The notes under the pieces: generated by a model
The model's input: the letters and a program-made list of their open reading frames with translations, nothing else
What the model was told of the DNA's origin: nothing
The model's database searches: none
Shown here: in pieces, positions 16,507-26,042 of the stretch
Position numbering within the stretch: the stretch's first letter is position 1
Layout of the letters: every line of letters starts with the position of its first letter
Assembly: GCA_965213595.1 (NCBI GenBank)
Contig: CBDBZO010000002.1
Span: forward strand, 1,596,319 to 1,660,318
From: JBCCFC01 sp965213595
GTDB lineage: Bacteria; Chloroflexota; Anaerolineae; Caldilineales; Caldilineaceae
Reading direction: 5' to 3'
DNA length: 64,000 nucleotides
Position numbers and translations under genes: made by a program

Positions 16507-17154
16507 CTAAGTTGGTGGTTCGAGGGCGCGTTGCGCCCGGCTCAGGCTAAGCTCGGCGATCAGCGTTAGCAGCGCGACGGGAATCGCGCCCACGAGCAGA
16601 ATGGGAATGCTGTAGACGGAAAAGCCGAGCACAATAAAATAGCCCAGCCCACCCGCGCCAATAAAGGCGGCCAGCGTCGCGCTGGCGATGACTTCCGTGG
16701 TGGCGGTGCGCACGCCCGCCAGGATCACCGGCAGGGCCAGCGGCGTCTCCACGCGCAGCAGCGACTGCCAGGGCGTCATGCCCATGCCGCGGGCGGCTTC
16801 GCGCACGGCGGGCGAAATCGTGCGAAAAGCGGTATCGATGTTGATGAGCAGCGGTGGCAGCGCCAGCAAGATCAGCGCGAGCGCGGCGGAGGTAAGGGAG
16901 AGGCCAAAGAACGGAATCGCCAAAAAGAGCACGGCCAAGCTCGGCACCACGCGCAGGCCGTTGACGAGGTTGATAAAGGTGAGGGAGGCGAGACGGGAGC
17001 GGGAAGTCCAGATGCCGAGGGGCAGGCAGATGACGAGGCTGATGCCCAGCGCCACGGCAACCAGCAGGAGATGATCGCCCAGCGCGCCGAGCAGTTCGTC
17101 GACGTGCGTGCTGGCGTAGGCGAGTGCATCCGCTAAAGTGGCGAAGAAGCTCAT
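16507..17154 (-). CDS. Osmolyte ABC transporter permease (OpuCB/ProW-like)
   Basis: This 215-residue permease has five predicted membrane helices. The ATPase-docking loop reads EAARGMGMTPWQSL, and the conserved FIGAGGLGYFI follows. It is the first gene of the importer cluster (permease, lipoprotein, ATPase, permease). The two permeases share loop and GAGGLG motifs and probably form a heterodimeric channel. Confidence 0.92.
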   Translation of the reverse strand: MSFFATLADALAYASTHVDELLGALGDHLLLVAVALGISLVICLPLGIWTSRSRLASLTFINLVNGLRVVPSLAVLFLAIPFFGLSLTSAALALILLALPPLLINIDTAFRTISPAVREAARGMGMTPWQSLLRVETPLALPVILAGVRTATTEVIASATLAAFIGAGGLGYFIVLGFSVYSIPILLVGAIPVALLTLIAELSLSRAQRALEPPT

Positions 17155-17406
17155 CGGGGTCGCTCCTCTCCAGCGCGGTACGCGAACGCGGGGGCTATTG
17201 AGTTGTCGTCGCTGCTTAGGCGCTTGTTGTGCAGGCGAAAGCTGGTGCCGAGCGTGTTCACAAAGCTATCCTGATGGGGCTTCGGCGGGGCAGGACGAAG
17301 AGTGTTTGCGCCCGCGCGCTAATACCGGATCAGTGTAGCGGAATGTCGAGCGGGTCTCCGTGGGGTTTGTTACGGATTGCGGGGCAGACCCGCGCTGCCG
17401 GGTGCG

Positions 17407-18441
17407 TTAGCGGCGCAGGGGAAAGCGCCAGCGGTGCGAGGCGCGCTCGGCCAGGGCGTCGAGCTGTTCGGGGGTGCCGAGACAGATGAGGGCATCGCCG
17501 GCACAGAGCAGAAACCCCGGGCCGAGATCGATTTCGTGGCGGCCATTCTCGCGGCGCACGGCCAGAATGTTGACGCCGGTTTCGCGGCGCACGTGGCTTT
17601 CGGCCATGGTCCTATCCGCCAGCAGCGAGCCCTGCCCCACCACGACCTCCTCGATGCGCAGCTCCAGCTCGCCGCGCTGCATCACGACTTCCAGAAACTC
17701 GGTTACGGTGGGCGAGCGCAGCTGGGCGGCCATGCGTCGCCCAGCGATTAGGTAAGGGTTGATCACGTGGTTGGCGCCGGCGGTCTGCAGCTTGCTGGCG
17801 CTGGTGGGCACGTGGCCGCGCGAGATGATCATCAGGCCGGGGTTGAGCTGGCGCGCCGTCAGCGTGACAAAAACGTTGGTGGCGTCGTTGGGCAGGCAGG
17901 CGCAGAGACCCGCCGCGCGCTCGATGCCGGCCTGCAGCAGCACGTTGTCGTTCGAGGCGTCGTCGGCGATGTAGTTGATGCCGCGCTCGGCCAAGCCCTC
18001 CAGCACGTCGGGCTGGTTGTCGATCACCACAAAGTCGAGCTGCTCTTCTTCCAGCCCTTCCGCCACCTGCTGGCCCACGCGCCCGTAGCCGCAGATGATG
18101 TAGTGGCCATTCAAATTGTTAATTCGTCGCTCCATGCGTCGCCTCCGCAAGATGCCGCGCAGTTCCCCCGCGACAATATAATCCGCTACCGTGCTAAAGG
18201 AGTAGGTCAATACCCCCACGCCCATAATAATCAGCACCGCCGTAAACATCTCACCAGGCTGCGAAAGCGGCACTTCTTCTTCGTAGCCGACGGTGCTCAA
18301 CGTGATGATGGTCATAAAGAGCGAATCCCAAACGGAGGATTGCTCGAACAGCATGTAACCCGCCGTGCCAACGGCGACCAGCCCGGACGCCAGGGTTGTC
18401 ACGATAATTAGCCGTCGTGTAAGATCAAATTCGCTGCGCAC
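17407..18441 (-). CDS. Two-TM potassium channel with RCK (TrkA-N/TrkA-C) domain
   Basis: This 344-residue membrane protein has a first membrane helix at ~9-32, a pore loop with filter TLSTVGYEEE, and a second helix (FTAVLIIMGVGVLTYSFSTV). The cytoplasmic RCK Rossmann domain follows (YIICGYGRVGQQVAEGL), then a TrkA-C-like domain (GVNILAVRRENGRHEIDLGP). This is the MthK/Kch design. The filter keeps TVGY, but the next residues are EEE rather than the common GD. It lies next to the osmolyte importer and may also serve osmotic adaptation. Confidence 0.92.
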   Translation of the reverse strand: MRSEFDLTRRLIIVTTLASGLVAVGTAGYMLFEQSSVWDSLFMTIITLSTVGYEEEVPLSQPGEMFTAVLIIMGVGVLTYSFSTVADYIVAGELRGILRRRRMERRINNLNGHYIICGYGRVGQQVAEGLEEEQLDFVVIDNQPDVLEGLAERGINYIADDASNDNVLLQAGIERAAGLCACLPNDATNVFVTLTARQLNPGLMIISRGHVPTSASKLQTAGANHVINPYLIAGRRMAAQLRSPTVTEFLEVVMQRGELELRIEEVVVGQGSLLADRTMAESHVRRETGVNILAVRRENGRHEIDLGPGFLLCAGDALICLGTPEQLDALAERASHRWRFPLRR

Positions 18442-18552
18442 AGCACTCCCTTTTCGTCATTCGAGTCCAGTTTCTGCAGAAAAGCGCTACATGTTGTGGA
18501 TAAGTTCGGGGATAACGCCAGATATAGAGGACAACTCGACGCGCGGTTGACT

Positions 18553-19572
18553 TTACACGGTGCGCGTCAGCACGGGGTAGATTTCGCCCGTGCGCCGAAA
18601 GCCGAGCGAGCGGTAGAGCGCCTGCGAGCGCGCATTGCTCGTCTGCGTGTTGAGCACCACCGTTTCCGCGCCGCGTTCGTGGGCCGCGCTCAAGCTGTCC
18701 ACCAGCAGCCGCCGCCCAATGCCGCGACCTTGGGCGCTGGGATGCACGGCCAGCCGCGCCAGCATCGCCTCGCTTGACGCGTCCGCTTGTAGATGGCTGC
18801 CGTGCTCGAACGGATCAATGCCGGCGGGGCCACAGAGCGCGGCGTAGCCCAGCAGCCGCGCGTCGCTGCTGCCCTGGCCGTCATCCGCCACGGCGACGCA
18901 GACGTGGCAGCTCATCAGCAGTTCGAGCAGGTGACGCTCGTCCATGTGCCAAATCGAATCGAAGGCTTCGCCATCCAGCCGGGCCAGCTGCTCGACTTCA
19001 TCCACGCGCGCCGGCCTCAGCTCGACCATCGCCGCGCCGCCCCCCGCCTGCGCCGCGCTCTGCGCCAGCCGTTCGTTAATCTCGTCCACCCGCCGCGACA
19101 GCCGCGTTAACGCCAGAAACTGCACGCGGTCGATCTGCTCAAAGCCAGCGGCCAGCAGCGGGCGCACAAGCCAGTTGTCGGCATCGTAATAAATCATCTG
19201 CCAGCCGGGCCCTTCGCGGACGTCGCCGCTGGCCGCAGCCCGCTCTTCGTCGCGCAGGATTTGGCTGGCTGCGGACACCAGCGCCGGCACGTCCGTGATC
19301 GCCGAGCGACCGCGCGCGACCGCCGCACAGGTAATGTAGGCGCGGCTCGGCGCGTCCGCGGGCAGCGTGGTCGGTCGCGCTTCGCGGCGCACGCCGAGCA
19401 GCGCTGCGGGCGTGCCGCCAAAGAGGCCGCCCGTCGACCCCAACAGCACCACGCCGTCGTTTAGCAGCGATTGCCAATCTTCGCGCCCCAAGTTCTGAAA
19501 GATGTGCCGCCCCCGCTGCATCAGGCGGCGGATGCGGTCAAGATCGCTGGGGGTGGCGCGGGTGATGTTCAT
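18553..19572 (-). CDS. GNAT-family acetyltransferase, two-domain
   Basis: This 339-residue protein appears to have two GNAT-like halves. The N-terminal half (ITRATPSDLDRIRRLMQRG...) is degenerate. The C-terminal half has a clear acetyl-CoA motif LARLAVHPSAQGRGIGRRLL followed by VVLNTQTSNARSQALYRSLG. The substrate is unknown. The ATG at 19572 is chosen because it directly precedes the conserved NITRATPSD start. Upstream lies a small mobile-element-like repeat with TTA target duplications. Confidence 0.85.
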   Translation of the reverse strand: MNITRATPSDLDRIRRLMQRGRHIFQNLGREDWQSLLNDGVVLLGSTGGLFGGTPAALLGVRREARPTTLPADAPSRAYITCAAVARGRSAITDVPALVSAASQILRDEERAAASGDVREGPGWQMIYYDADNWLVRPLLAAGFEQIDRVQFLALTRLSRRVDEINERLAQSAAQAGGGAAMVELRPARVDEVEQLARLDGEAFDSIWHMDERHLLELLMSCHVCVAVADDGQGSSDARLLGYAALCGPAGIDPFEHGSHLQADASSEAMLARLAVHPSAQGRGIGRRLLVDSLSAAHERGAETVVLNTQTSNARSQALYRSLGFRRTGEIYPVLTRTV

Positions 19573-19607
19573 AAAGGACAAGGCTCGTTCCACGCTCTAG
19601 CAGATTA

Positions 19608-19708
19608 GGCTAATCCAAGATTATAAATATACCACGGCTGATTGTGATGGAGGTGCGTCGCACATCCAACATGGCTTATCCCGGTACAGTTAATTTCCTG
19701 GAATTGCC
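19608..19708. mobile_element. MITE-like element copy 1 (101 bp, TTA duplication)
   Basis: GGCTAATCCAAGATTATAAA at the left mirrors the right end, which reads TTAATTTCCTGGAATTGCC. The element is flanked by TTA on both sides (19605-19607 and 19709-19711). The core carries GGTGCGTCGCAC. It is a shortened, inverted version of copy 3 (38120-38307) and shares its ATAAGCCATGTTGGA and TCACAATCAGCCGTGG sequences. Confidence 0.85.
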
Positions 19709-20014
19709 TTAAACAAATAAAGGGTAACGCGGAGTGAGCATCCTCAGATGCGAACGGCCCGACGAGATTACCTGGTTAATTCCTTAATCTGCTACTGCGT
19801 GGAATGCTAAGCTAGACGCTCTGCGTCTTTGAATAACTCATGTTGCGTGCTACCTCGGCGGTACGGGCACGCCATGGCGTGCCCGTACCGCCGAAAACGG
19901 CTGCTTGACAGCGTAACATAGTGAATAATCATTCATTTTCTGCGCGGGCACGTTGGGACGCAGGAGCGCCCCGACAGGCATTCCCACGCGGAGCGTGGGA
20001 ACGAGCACTCCTGA
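19709..20014. other. Intergenic region without genes
   Basis: It contains a perfect 40-bp palindrome (19855-19894) and, near 19975-20005, a 'TTCCCACGCGGAGCGTGGGAA' repeat of the kind also found at 35775-35915 and 38015-38110. No open frame looks coding. Confidence 0.6.
19855..19894. repeat. Perfect 40-bp palindrome centred on CCATGG
   Basis: Both 20-base arms, reading outward from CCATGG, are exact complements with no spacer, including GGTACGGGCACGCC and its mirror. The next base pair outward fails. Such a sequence can form a cruciform or a long RNA hairpin. Confidence 0.9.
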
Positions 20015-21043
20015 TCAGCTCAACACCGCCCGGTTGCCGTACACCCGCTCGTAATACTCCCGAAACTCGCCCTCGCGAATCGGCTGCCACCACTGGGGAT
20101 TGTCGGCGTACCAGCGCGCGGTGCGGCGGATGGCCTCTTCGTGGCTGTGCTCCGGCTCCCAGCCGAGCCCCATGATCTTGCGCGGGTCGATGCAGTAGCG
20201 CCGGTCGTGGCCCAGCCGATCCTCGACGTGCTGAATCAGGCTGCGCGGCTTGCCCAATTCGTCCAGCAAAACCTCGACCATCTCCAGATTCGTCATCTCC
20301 GTGCCCGTGCCGATGTTGTAGGCCTCGCCCAGCGCGCCTTCGTGCAGGACGAGATCGACGGCCTCGCAGTGATCCGTCACGTACTGGTAATCGCGCCGCT
20401 GCTGGCCATCGCCGTAAACGGGCAGCGGCTGATCGGCGAGCGCGTTGGTGACGAAGAGCGGCACGACCTTTTCCGGGTACTGGTAGGGGCCGATGTTGTT
20501 GGCCCCGCGCGAAATCGTAGTCGGCAGGCCGTAGGTGATGTGGTAGGCGTTGACAAAGTGCTCGGCGCTGGCCTTGCTGGCGGCGTAGGGGCTGCGCGGG
20601 ACCAGGCAGTCCGCCTCGGCGCTGCGGTGTTCGCCCTCGATGTGGCCGTAGACTTCGTCCGTGCTAATCTGGTGATAGCGCAGGTTGCCGTGCGAGCGCG
20701 CCGCCTCCAGCAGCACGTAGGTTCCGTAGATGTCGGTGCGCACAAAGGCGTCCGGGTCGAGGATGCTGCGGTCCACGTGCGTCTCCGCCGCGAAGTTGAC
20801 GATGGTGTCCACGTCGTGGTCGTGAATCGCCGCGTTGACGGCATTCACGTCGCAGATATCGCCTTCGACAAAGGTGTAGCGCTCCGCGTGCTGGGCGGCA
20901 ACGTCTGCCAGATTTTCGCGCCGCCCGGCGTAGGTCAGCTTGTCAAAAATGACGGCGTGGTAGCCGGGGTGGCGGTCGAGCAGCAGGCGCACAAAGTTGC
21001 AGCCGATAAAGCCCGCGCCGCCGGTGATGAGAATGTTTTGCAT
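20015..21043 (-). CDS. rmlB: dTDP-glucose 4,6-dehydratase
   Basis: RmlB converts dTDP-glucose to dTDP-4-keto-6-deoxyglucose, the entry to dTDP-rhamnose and other deoxysugars. It is an extended short-chain dehydrogenase of 342 residues. The NAD-binding motif is TGGAGFIG (7-14), the catalytic TDE is at 128-130 (STDEVYG), and Tyr153/Lys157 lie in SPYAASK. The length is normal. A rmlA-type gene lies 1.4 kb upstream on the same strand, separated by another ORF and repeats. rmlC and rmlD are not in the window. Confidence 0.95.
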   Translation of the reverse strand: MQNILITGGAGFIGCNFVRLLLDRHPGYHAVIFDKLTYAGRRENLADVAAQHAERYTFVEGDICDVNAVNAAIHDHDVDTIVNFAAETHVDRSILDPDAFVRTDIYGTYVLLEAARSHGNLRYHQISTDEVYGHIEGEHRSAEADCLVPRSPYAASKASAEHFVNAYHITYGLPTTISRGANNIGPYQYPEKVVPLFVTNALADQPLPVYGDGQQRRDYQYVTDHCEAVDLVLHEGALGEAYNIGTGTEMTNLEMVEVLLDELGKPRSLIQHVEDRLGHDRRYCIDPRKIMGLGWEPEHSHEEAIRRTARWYADNPQWWQPIREGEFREYYERVYGNRAVLS

Positions 21044-21071
21044 AAGTTGAATCCGGTTGAAAGAATTTTAA

Positions 21072-21204
21072 GGTCATTTCAAAAAATTAAATGTACCGGC
21101 AGTCCGCGTCCCCGGCTCGCGCCGCACGTAGGCTCATCATGCCAGTCGCTTCGGCGCGTGCCGGGGACGCTATCCAGCGGCATACTTGTTTTCTTGGATT
21201 GGCC
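21072..21204. mobile_element. MITE-like element copy 2 (133 bp, TAA duplication)
   Basis: The left end reads GGTCATTTCAAAAAATTAAA and the right end TTGTTTTCTTGGATTGGCC, the family's terminal inverted repeat. TAA flanks both ends (21069-21071 and 21205-21207). The core is a GC-rich imperfect palindrome (GTCCCCGGC... / GCCGGGGAC...) unlike those of the other copies. Confidence 0.82.
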
Positions 21205-21503
21205 TAACGCGGAGGCGCAGAGATGCGAAGAGAAAATTTGTGAGTTCCGTAGGTCGGTTAAAGATTAGAGTTGTTCCCAAACAAGCAAACAAAGCATATC
21301 GCTCAGGCGAGGCTCGTGTTCGACCGTAGTGGGAGGGCGCGCCCTCCCACTACGGTCGAGCGGCGTCCCCCCAATTTCTAGCGGGATTTGTTAATCAGGA
21401 ACAAGTCTATTGTCGGCTTCGCTCAGTGATCAATCCGTTCGACCTGCATCATTGACGAGCAACCGCCCCTGCGCCTCCGCGCCTCCGCGTTAATTTTGCG
21501 GTC
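21205..21503. other. Intergenic region upstream of rmlB
   Basis: It holds two 'AACGCGGAGGCGC' arms (about 21207-21240 and 21470-21494, inverted to each other) enclosing a perfect 40-bp palindrome. Nothing coding is seen. Confidence 0.6.
21320..21359. repeat. Perfect 40-bp palindrome centred on GCGC
   Basis: TCGACCGTAGTGGGAGGGCG is followed directly by its exact reverse complement. There is no spacer. It sits between two inverted 'AACGCGGAGGCGC' arms. It is the second perfect 40-mer palindrome within 1.5 kb. Confidence 0.9.
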
Positions 21504-22462
21504 TTACCCCAGTCGTTCCCGCCGGAAGCGCGCCCGCTCCCGATTGCGACGCAGCCTGCGCAGGCGACCGGGCTGCTTGTGGGCGGGCAGGGGAAAGCTA
21601 AACGAGAGCGTCAGCGTGGGAACCTCGTGCAGGGCGGGCAGCAGGGCATCGGTCGGAAGCGCGTCGTCTGGGCTGGATGTGGCGCTGGATGTGGCGCCGG
21701 GCGCGTGCAGCCCCGCGGCGGCGGGGGCCCGCCAAGCATCCGCCACGCGCGCCCGCTCGATCTCGCCGCCGTTGGTGGCCAGGTAGGCGACTTCGTCCGC
21801 CAGCCGCTGGCGAGCCGCGTGGGCAACGGCGCAGAGACGCTGCACCTGTTCGGCCATGGCGGCGCGGACGGCGCGAAAGCGGTCGCGGTCAAAGGCGGTG
21901 GCGTCAAACTGGGCGCTGAGGTCCAGATCAATATCGGGCGCAGCGGGGCCGTTGCCGTGTAGAAAGTGCTGGGCGGCGCGGTATTGGGGCCAGAAATGGG
22001 CGTGCCAAAAGTGGTGCGCCCGCTGGAACGAGGGCAGCAGCCAATCCGCATGAAACAGCGCGTGCACGGTCGACACGCGCTCGCTGATCTGCACCAGCGC
22101 CGCGGCCTGTGCGGTGGTCAGGTCAAAATAAGCCGCGGCATCAAAATGCTCCCAAGCGGGGTACGCGTCACCCAGCCGCCGCAGCCGCTCCGCCACGTCC
22201 AGCGTAACCTGCGCCGCCAGCCGCGCTTCATCGTCCACCGAAAGCGCCGGCAGCGCCGAGCTGACGGGCGCACCGGCGGGGGCGCCGGCCTCGCCCTGGC
22301 CAATCTGGTAAAGGGTGACCAGCGAACGCCAGGCCGCCAAATCATCCGCCGGGGCAGCGGGCGTAGCCAGCGAGCCATTCAGCCGGTCGACGCCGCGCAG
22401 GGCGGCCAGCAGCGCGGGCACGCTGACCAAGCGTCCATCCAGCTCAGCAGAGCCAGCAGCCA

Positions 22463-22463
<1 letters not shown>
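21504..22463 (-). CDS. Unknown protein translationally coupled to rmlA
   Basis: I do not recognise this protein of about 320 residues. Its ATG (22463) overlaps the last base of the rmlA TGA stop, giving TGATG, so it is probably co-translated with rmlA. A longer upstream frame only reads through rmlA out of frame and is rejected. The sequence is helical, with Trp/His-rich stretches (FQRAHHFWHAHFWPQY), an Ala/Pro/Ser-rich linker, and a very basic C-terminus (RLRRLRRNRERARFRRERLG). No membrane segment is seen. Its coupling to rmlA hints at a role in sugar-nucleotide or glycan metabolism, which is inference only. Confidence 0.7.
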
Positions 22464-23530
<1,067 letters not shown>

Positions 23531-24015
23531 GGGTGGGAGATCTCGTTTCTAGAACGTTGGTTGGTGAGTAACACGTGAATCGTTGGTGCGCAACCAGGCA
23601 AACTTCGCCCGGTATTTTCGCGCGAAAGCGGAGCGGCGTCAACAATTTGACCGCCTCACCAGCAACTCCATATAGAAATAGGGAACCGCAGATGCACGCA
23701 GATAAACGCGGATTTGAGCTGTATGTTATGCGCTCTTGCACAGGTATCTGCGTGAATTCGCGTCTAGCGCTTCCAGTCGATACTAAGGAATGGCAACTAA
23801 ATAAGATGAGCAAATGAGTATCGGCACGCACAGAGCCAGCTTCAGAGAACGACGCAGTTTCCACCTCCTCCCAGCCTCCCCCAACTTGGGGGAGGAGCCG
23901 AAACTTCGTCTGCCCCGTAATGGCTCCCTCCCCAAGTTAGGGAGGGCTGGGGAGGGGTGAAGCATTGCCTTCCTGCTCAAGTAAATTAATCGCCATTCCT
24001 AAAATCGCTCCCGCC
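23531..24015. other. Intergenic region with a mobile-element-like insert
   Basis: This region between rmlA and the oxidoreductase gene holds short 'CAGATGCACGCAGATAAACGCGG' type repeats (about 23690-23765) and the element at 23787-23999. No coding frame is convincing. Confidence 0.6.
23787..23999. mobile_element. Second MITE-like family (213 bp, TAA duplication)
   Basis: The left end GGAATGGCAACTAAATAAGA and the right end TAAATTAATCGCCATTCC are imperfect inverted repeats. TAA flanks both sides (23784-23786, 24000-24002). The core is a double CCTCCC/GGGAGG palindrome of the kind found alone at 10783-10930. The TNA-type duplication matches the first family, but the terminal sequence differs. 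Confidence 0.75.
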
Positions 24016-25047
24016 TCACAGCGGCAGCGACACGCTCATTCCCGCCGCCAGGCTGCGGTTGACCGCTTCGGTGAACTCCATGTACTTGACGCCCGTCTCA
24101 AAATCCGTGTGCGTGATTTCTTCCTCGCCACGAATGGCGTTGACAAATTCCTCCTCCACGCGCCAGCCGCCCTCCAACTCCGATGAAATCTCGACTTCGC
24201 TCAATTCGTCGTCCCCCCGCTGCGCGCCGAAGAGGGTGTTCTGCGTAAATTTGAGCGTTCCCTCGCTGCCAAAGAGCGTCGCCGACGGTGGCTCGCCCGG
24301 CCCGGCCACGGCGGAGACTTGAATGTGCAGCTGCGCGCCACAGGCCATATCGCCCAGCACATCGATGTGGTCGGGAATGCGGACGGCTTGCAGAACGCCA
24401 TTGTCATCGGGCCGCATCTTGACAAACGTTTTGCCCAGCGCCACCACATTCGTCGCCGTGCCCAGCCAGCGCATCACGGCTTCGTACCAGATGCCCAGGC
24501 TCATGATGTTCATGCCGCTCAGGTCGTAATCCTGCCGCCACGTCAGCGCGGCGTCGCGGTCGACAAAGCCGGAGCGCGCGACGACCTCCACGGCGAGCAC
24601 GTCGCCCAGGTAGCCGTCGGCCAGCATCTTTTGAATGGTGCGGTCCGCCTTGAGCGAGAAGGGCGAGGGCACGATCTGCGCCACCTGCCCCGGAAAGGCC
24701 TGCGCCGCGGCCAGCATGGCGTGCGCCTCGTTGGCGTCGCGGGCCATGCGCGCTTCGACCATCACGTGCTTGCCCGCCTCCAGCGCGGCGATGGTCGCCC
24801 GCGCGTGCAGGTAGGGCCACGTGCCGATCACGATGGCGTTGGTGTCGGGGTCGGCAACGGCGTCGATCCACGAGTCGTAGCTCTTGGGAATGTCGAGCGC
24901 CTCCGCCGCCCGCCGCGATGATTCGGGGCTGCTGTTAACGACGCCGATAATTTCAACGTTTTCCTGCTCGCGCAGGCCGGGGATGTGGCGGTCGCGCGTG
25001 TTTTTGCCCGCGCCAATGATGCCGACGCGAATAGTATCGTTGCTCAT
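24016..25047 (-). CDS. Gfo/Idh/MocA-family oxidoreductase
   Basis: This is a 343-residue NAD(P)-dependent sugar or cyclitol dehydrogenase-like protein. The N-terminal Rossmann fold starts IRVGIIGAGKNTRDRH. The usual E-K-P of the family is replaced here by EARMA, so the catalytic Lys at that position is missing. The C-terminal GFO/IDH/MocA domain follows. The substrate is unknown and the altered motif argues for an unusual reaction. The gene ends close to a mobile-element-like repeat. Confidence 0.87.
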   Translation of the reverse strand: MSNDTIRVGIIGAGKNTRDRHIPGLREQENVEIIGVVNSSPESSRRAAEALDIPKSYDSWIDAVADPDTNAIVIGTWPYLHARATIAALEAGKHVMVEARMARDANEAHAMLAAAQAFPGQVAQIVPSPFSLKADRTIQKMLADGYLGDVLAVEVVARSGFVDRDAALTWRQDYDLSGMNIMSLGIWYEAVMRWLGTATNVVALGKTFVKMRPDDNGVLQAVRIPDHIDVLGDMACGAQLHIQVSAVAGPGEPPSATLFGSEGTLKFTQNTLFGAQRGDDELSEVEISSELEGGWRVEEEFVNAIRGEEEITHTDFETGVKYMEFTEAVNRSLAAGMSVSLPL

Positions 25048-25067
25048 GGTAAGTGTCTCTCTGTAGT

Positions 25068-25496
25068 TTACTTGGTGATGAATTTGCCCAACGTACCACT
25101 CGCCAAAAATAAGCGGCGCTCGGTTAGACGCCTTTGGTTGTTTAGCTGTAAGAAATGCACGGTTGCTCGACCAGTGTGCGTAAGCGGAATGATTTTTTCA
25201 TCAGCCAAGCGAAAATGTGCGCGCCAGCGATCCCGCCGCGGATGATATAGCGTCGTGACCCGCTTGGTTTGTGGATCAATGGATGATAGATCGCTGCCCT
25301 TGCGCCGATTACAAAACGAGCAGCAGAGCGCCAAGTTCTCCGCGCTCGTCTCGCCGCCGTGCTTTTCTGCAATAATGTGATCAACCTCGTGCACGCGGAA
25401 CGAATCCGATTCGGGAACCAGGCAGTACTCGCAGCAGCCGCGGGCTCGCCCGCGCACGAGTTGGCGCAGCGCCTCTGGAACGCGTGTCGTGCTCAC
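25068..25496 (-). CDS. HNH endonuclease, module 1
   Basis: This 142-residue nuclease shows CCEYC, then HEVDHIIAEKHGGETSAENL, then CCSFCNRRKGSDLSS, the zinc-binding cysteines and H-N-H core of the HNH/McrA type. DPQTKRVTTLYHPRRDRW and an alpha-beta tail follow. Its ATG overlaps the stop of the small upstream gene by 4 bases, so the two are coupled. A second, interrupted copy of the same two-gene module lies at 28574-29423. Its role is unknown: it could be a conflict, toxin-like or mobile-element-derived nuclease. Confidence 0.88.
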   Translation of the reverse strand: MSTTRVPEALRQLVRGRARGCCEYCLVPESDSFRVHEVDHIIAEKHGGETSAENLALCCSFCNRRKGSDLSSIDPQTKRVTTLYHPRRDRWRAHFRLADEKIIPLTHTGRATVHFLQLNNQRRLTERRLFLASGTLGKFITK

Positions 25497-25852
25497 CGGG
25501 CGCTCAGCATAATGCGCGCTTTGGCCTTGGCGACGCGCACGAGATGCTCGATATACTCGTACTGATCCAATTCTCGCTCCTCGGCTTGCGTCAACGCTGC
25601 ACTGCGGTTTTTGGCAAGCAGCGCGCCAATCCGTTGATCCAGCGCGGGCGACGGGCGCAGCTCCACAACCTCCACAGGCGACGGCAAACCTGCGAGGTAT
25701 TCGAGCACATCGTCCAAACCCGTGTAGGTGGTGCGCGCCTGCTGCTCATCCAGCTCGTTTAGGCCCAGCTCCAAAATTTGTGGAATTTGCGCCTGCACCG
25801 GGTGCAGACGCGTCGCTAGGCTGTCGGGGACATCAATCGTAATTGAAGACAT
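25493..25852 (-). CDS. Small helical-tailed partner of HNH module 1
   Basis: This 119-residue protein begins MSSITIDVPDSLATRL. Its C-terminal part reads LTQAEERELDQYEYIEHLVRVAKAKARIML, a helical hairpin shared with the partner of the second HNH module. The AAAGGAGG sequence 5 bases before the ATG at 25852 fixes the start. It overlaps the HNH gene by 4 bases. The N-terminus resembles the strand of small DNA-binding antitoxins, so it could be a regulator or antidote of the nuclease. That is an inference from layout. Confidence 0.72.
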   Translation of the reverse strand: MSSITIDVPDSLATRLHPVQAQIPQILELGLNELDEQQARTTYTGLDDVLEYLAGLPSPVEVVELRPSPALDQRIGALLAKNRSAALTQAEERELDQYEYIEHLVRVAKAKARIMLSAR

Positions 25853-26042
25853 GATTTCCTCCTTTAACAACTTTTTGATGCAAAGGCGCAAAGGCGTTTA
25901 TGAACGGATTTTGCAGTTGGACATTGCATTGCCATGGGGTGGGGACGTTCGCATTTGAGAATGCTCACTCCGCTCTCCTCTTCTTCTACGCGGCCCTCCG
26001 CGTCTCCACGCCCTCTGCGTCCTCCGCGCTAAAAACCTCTGC

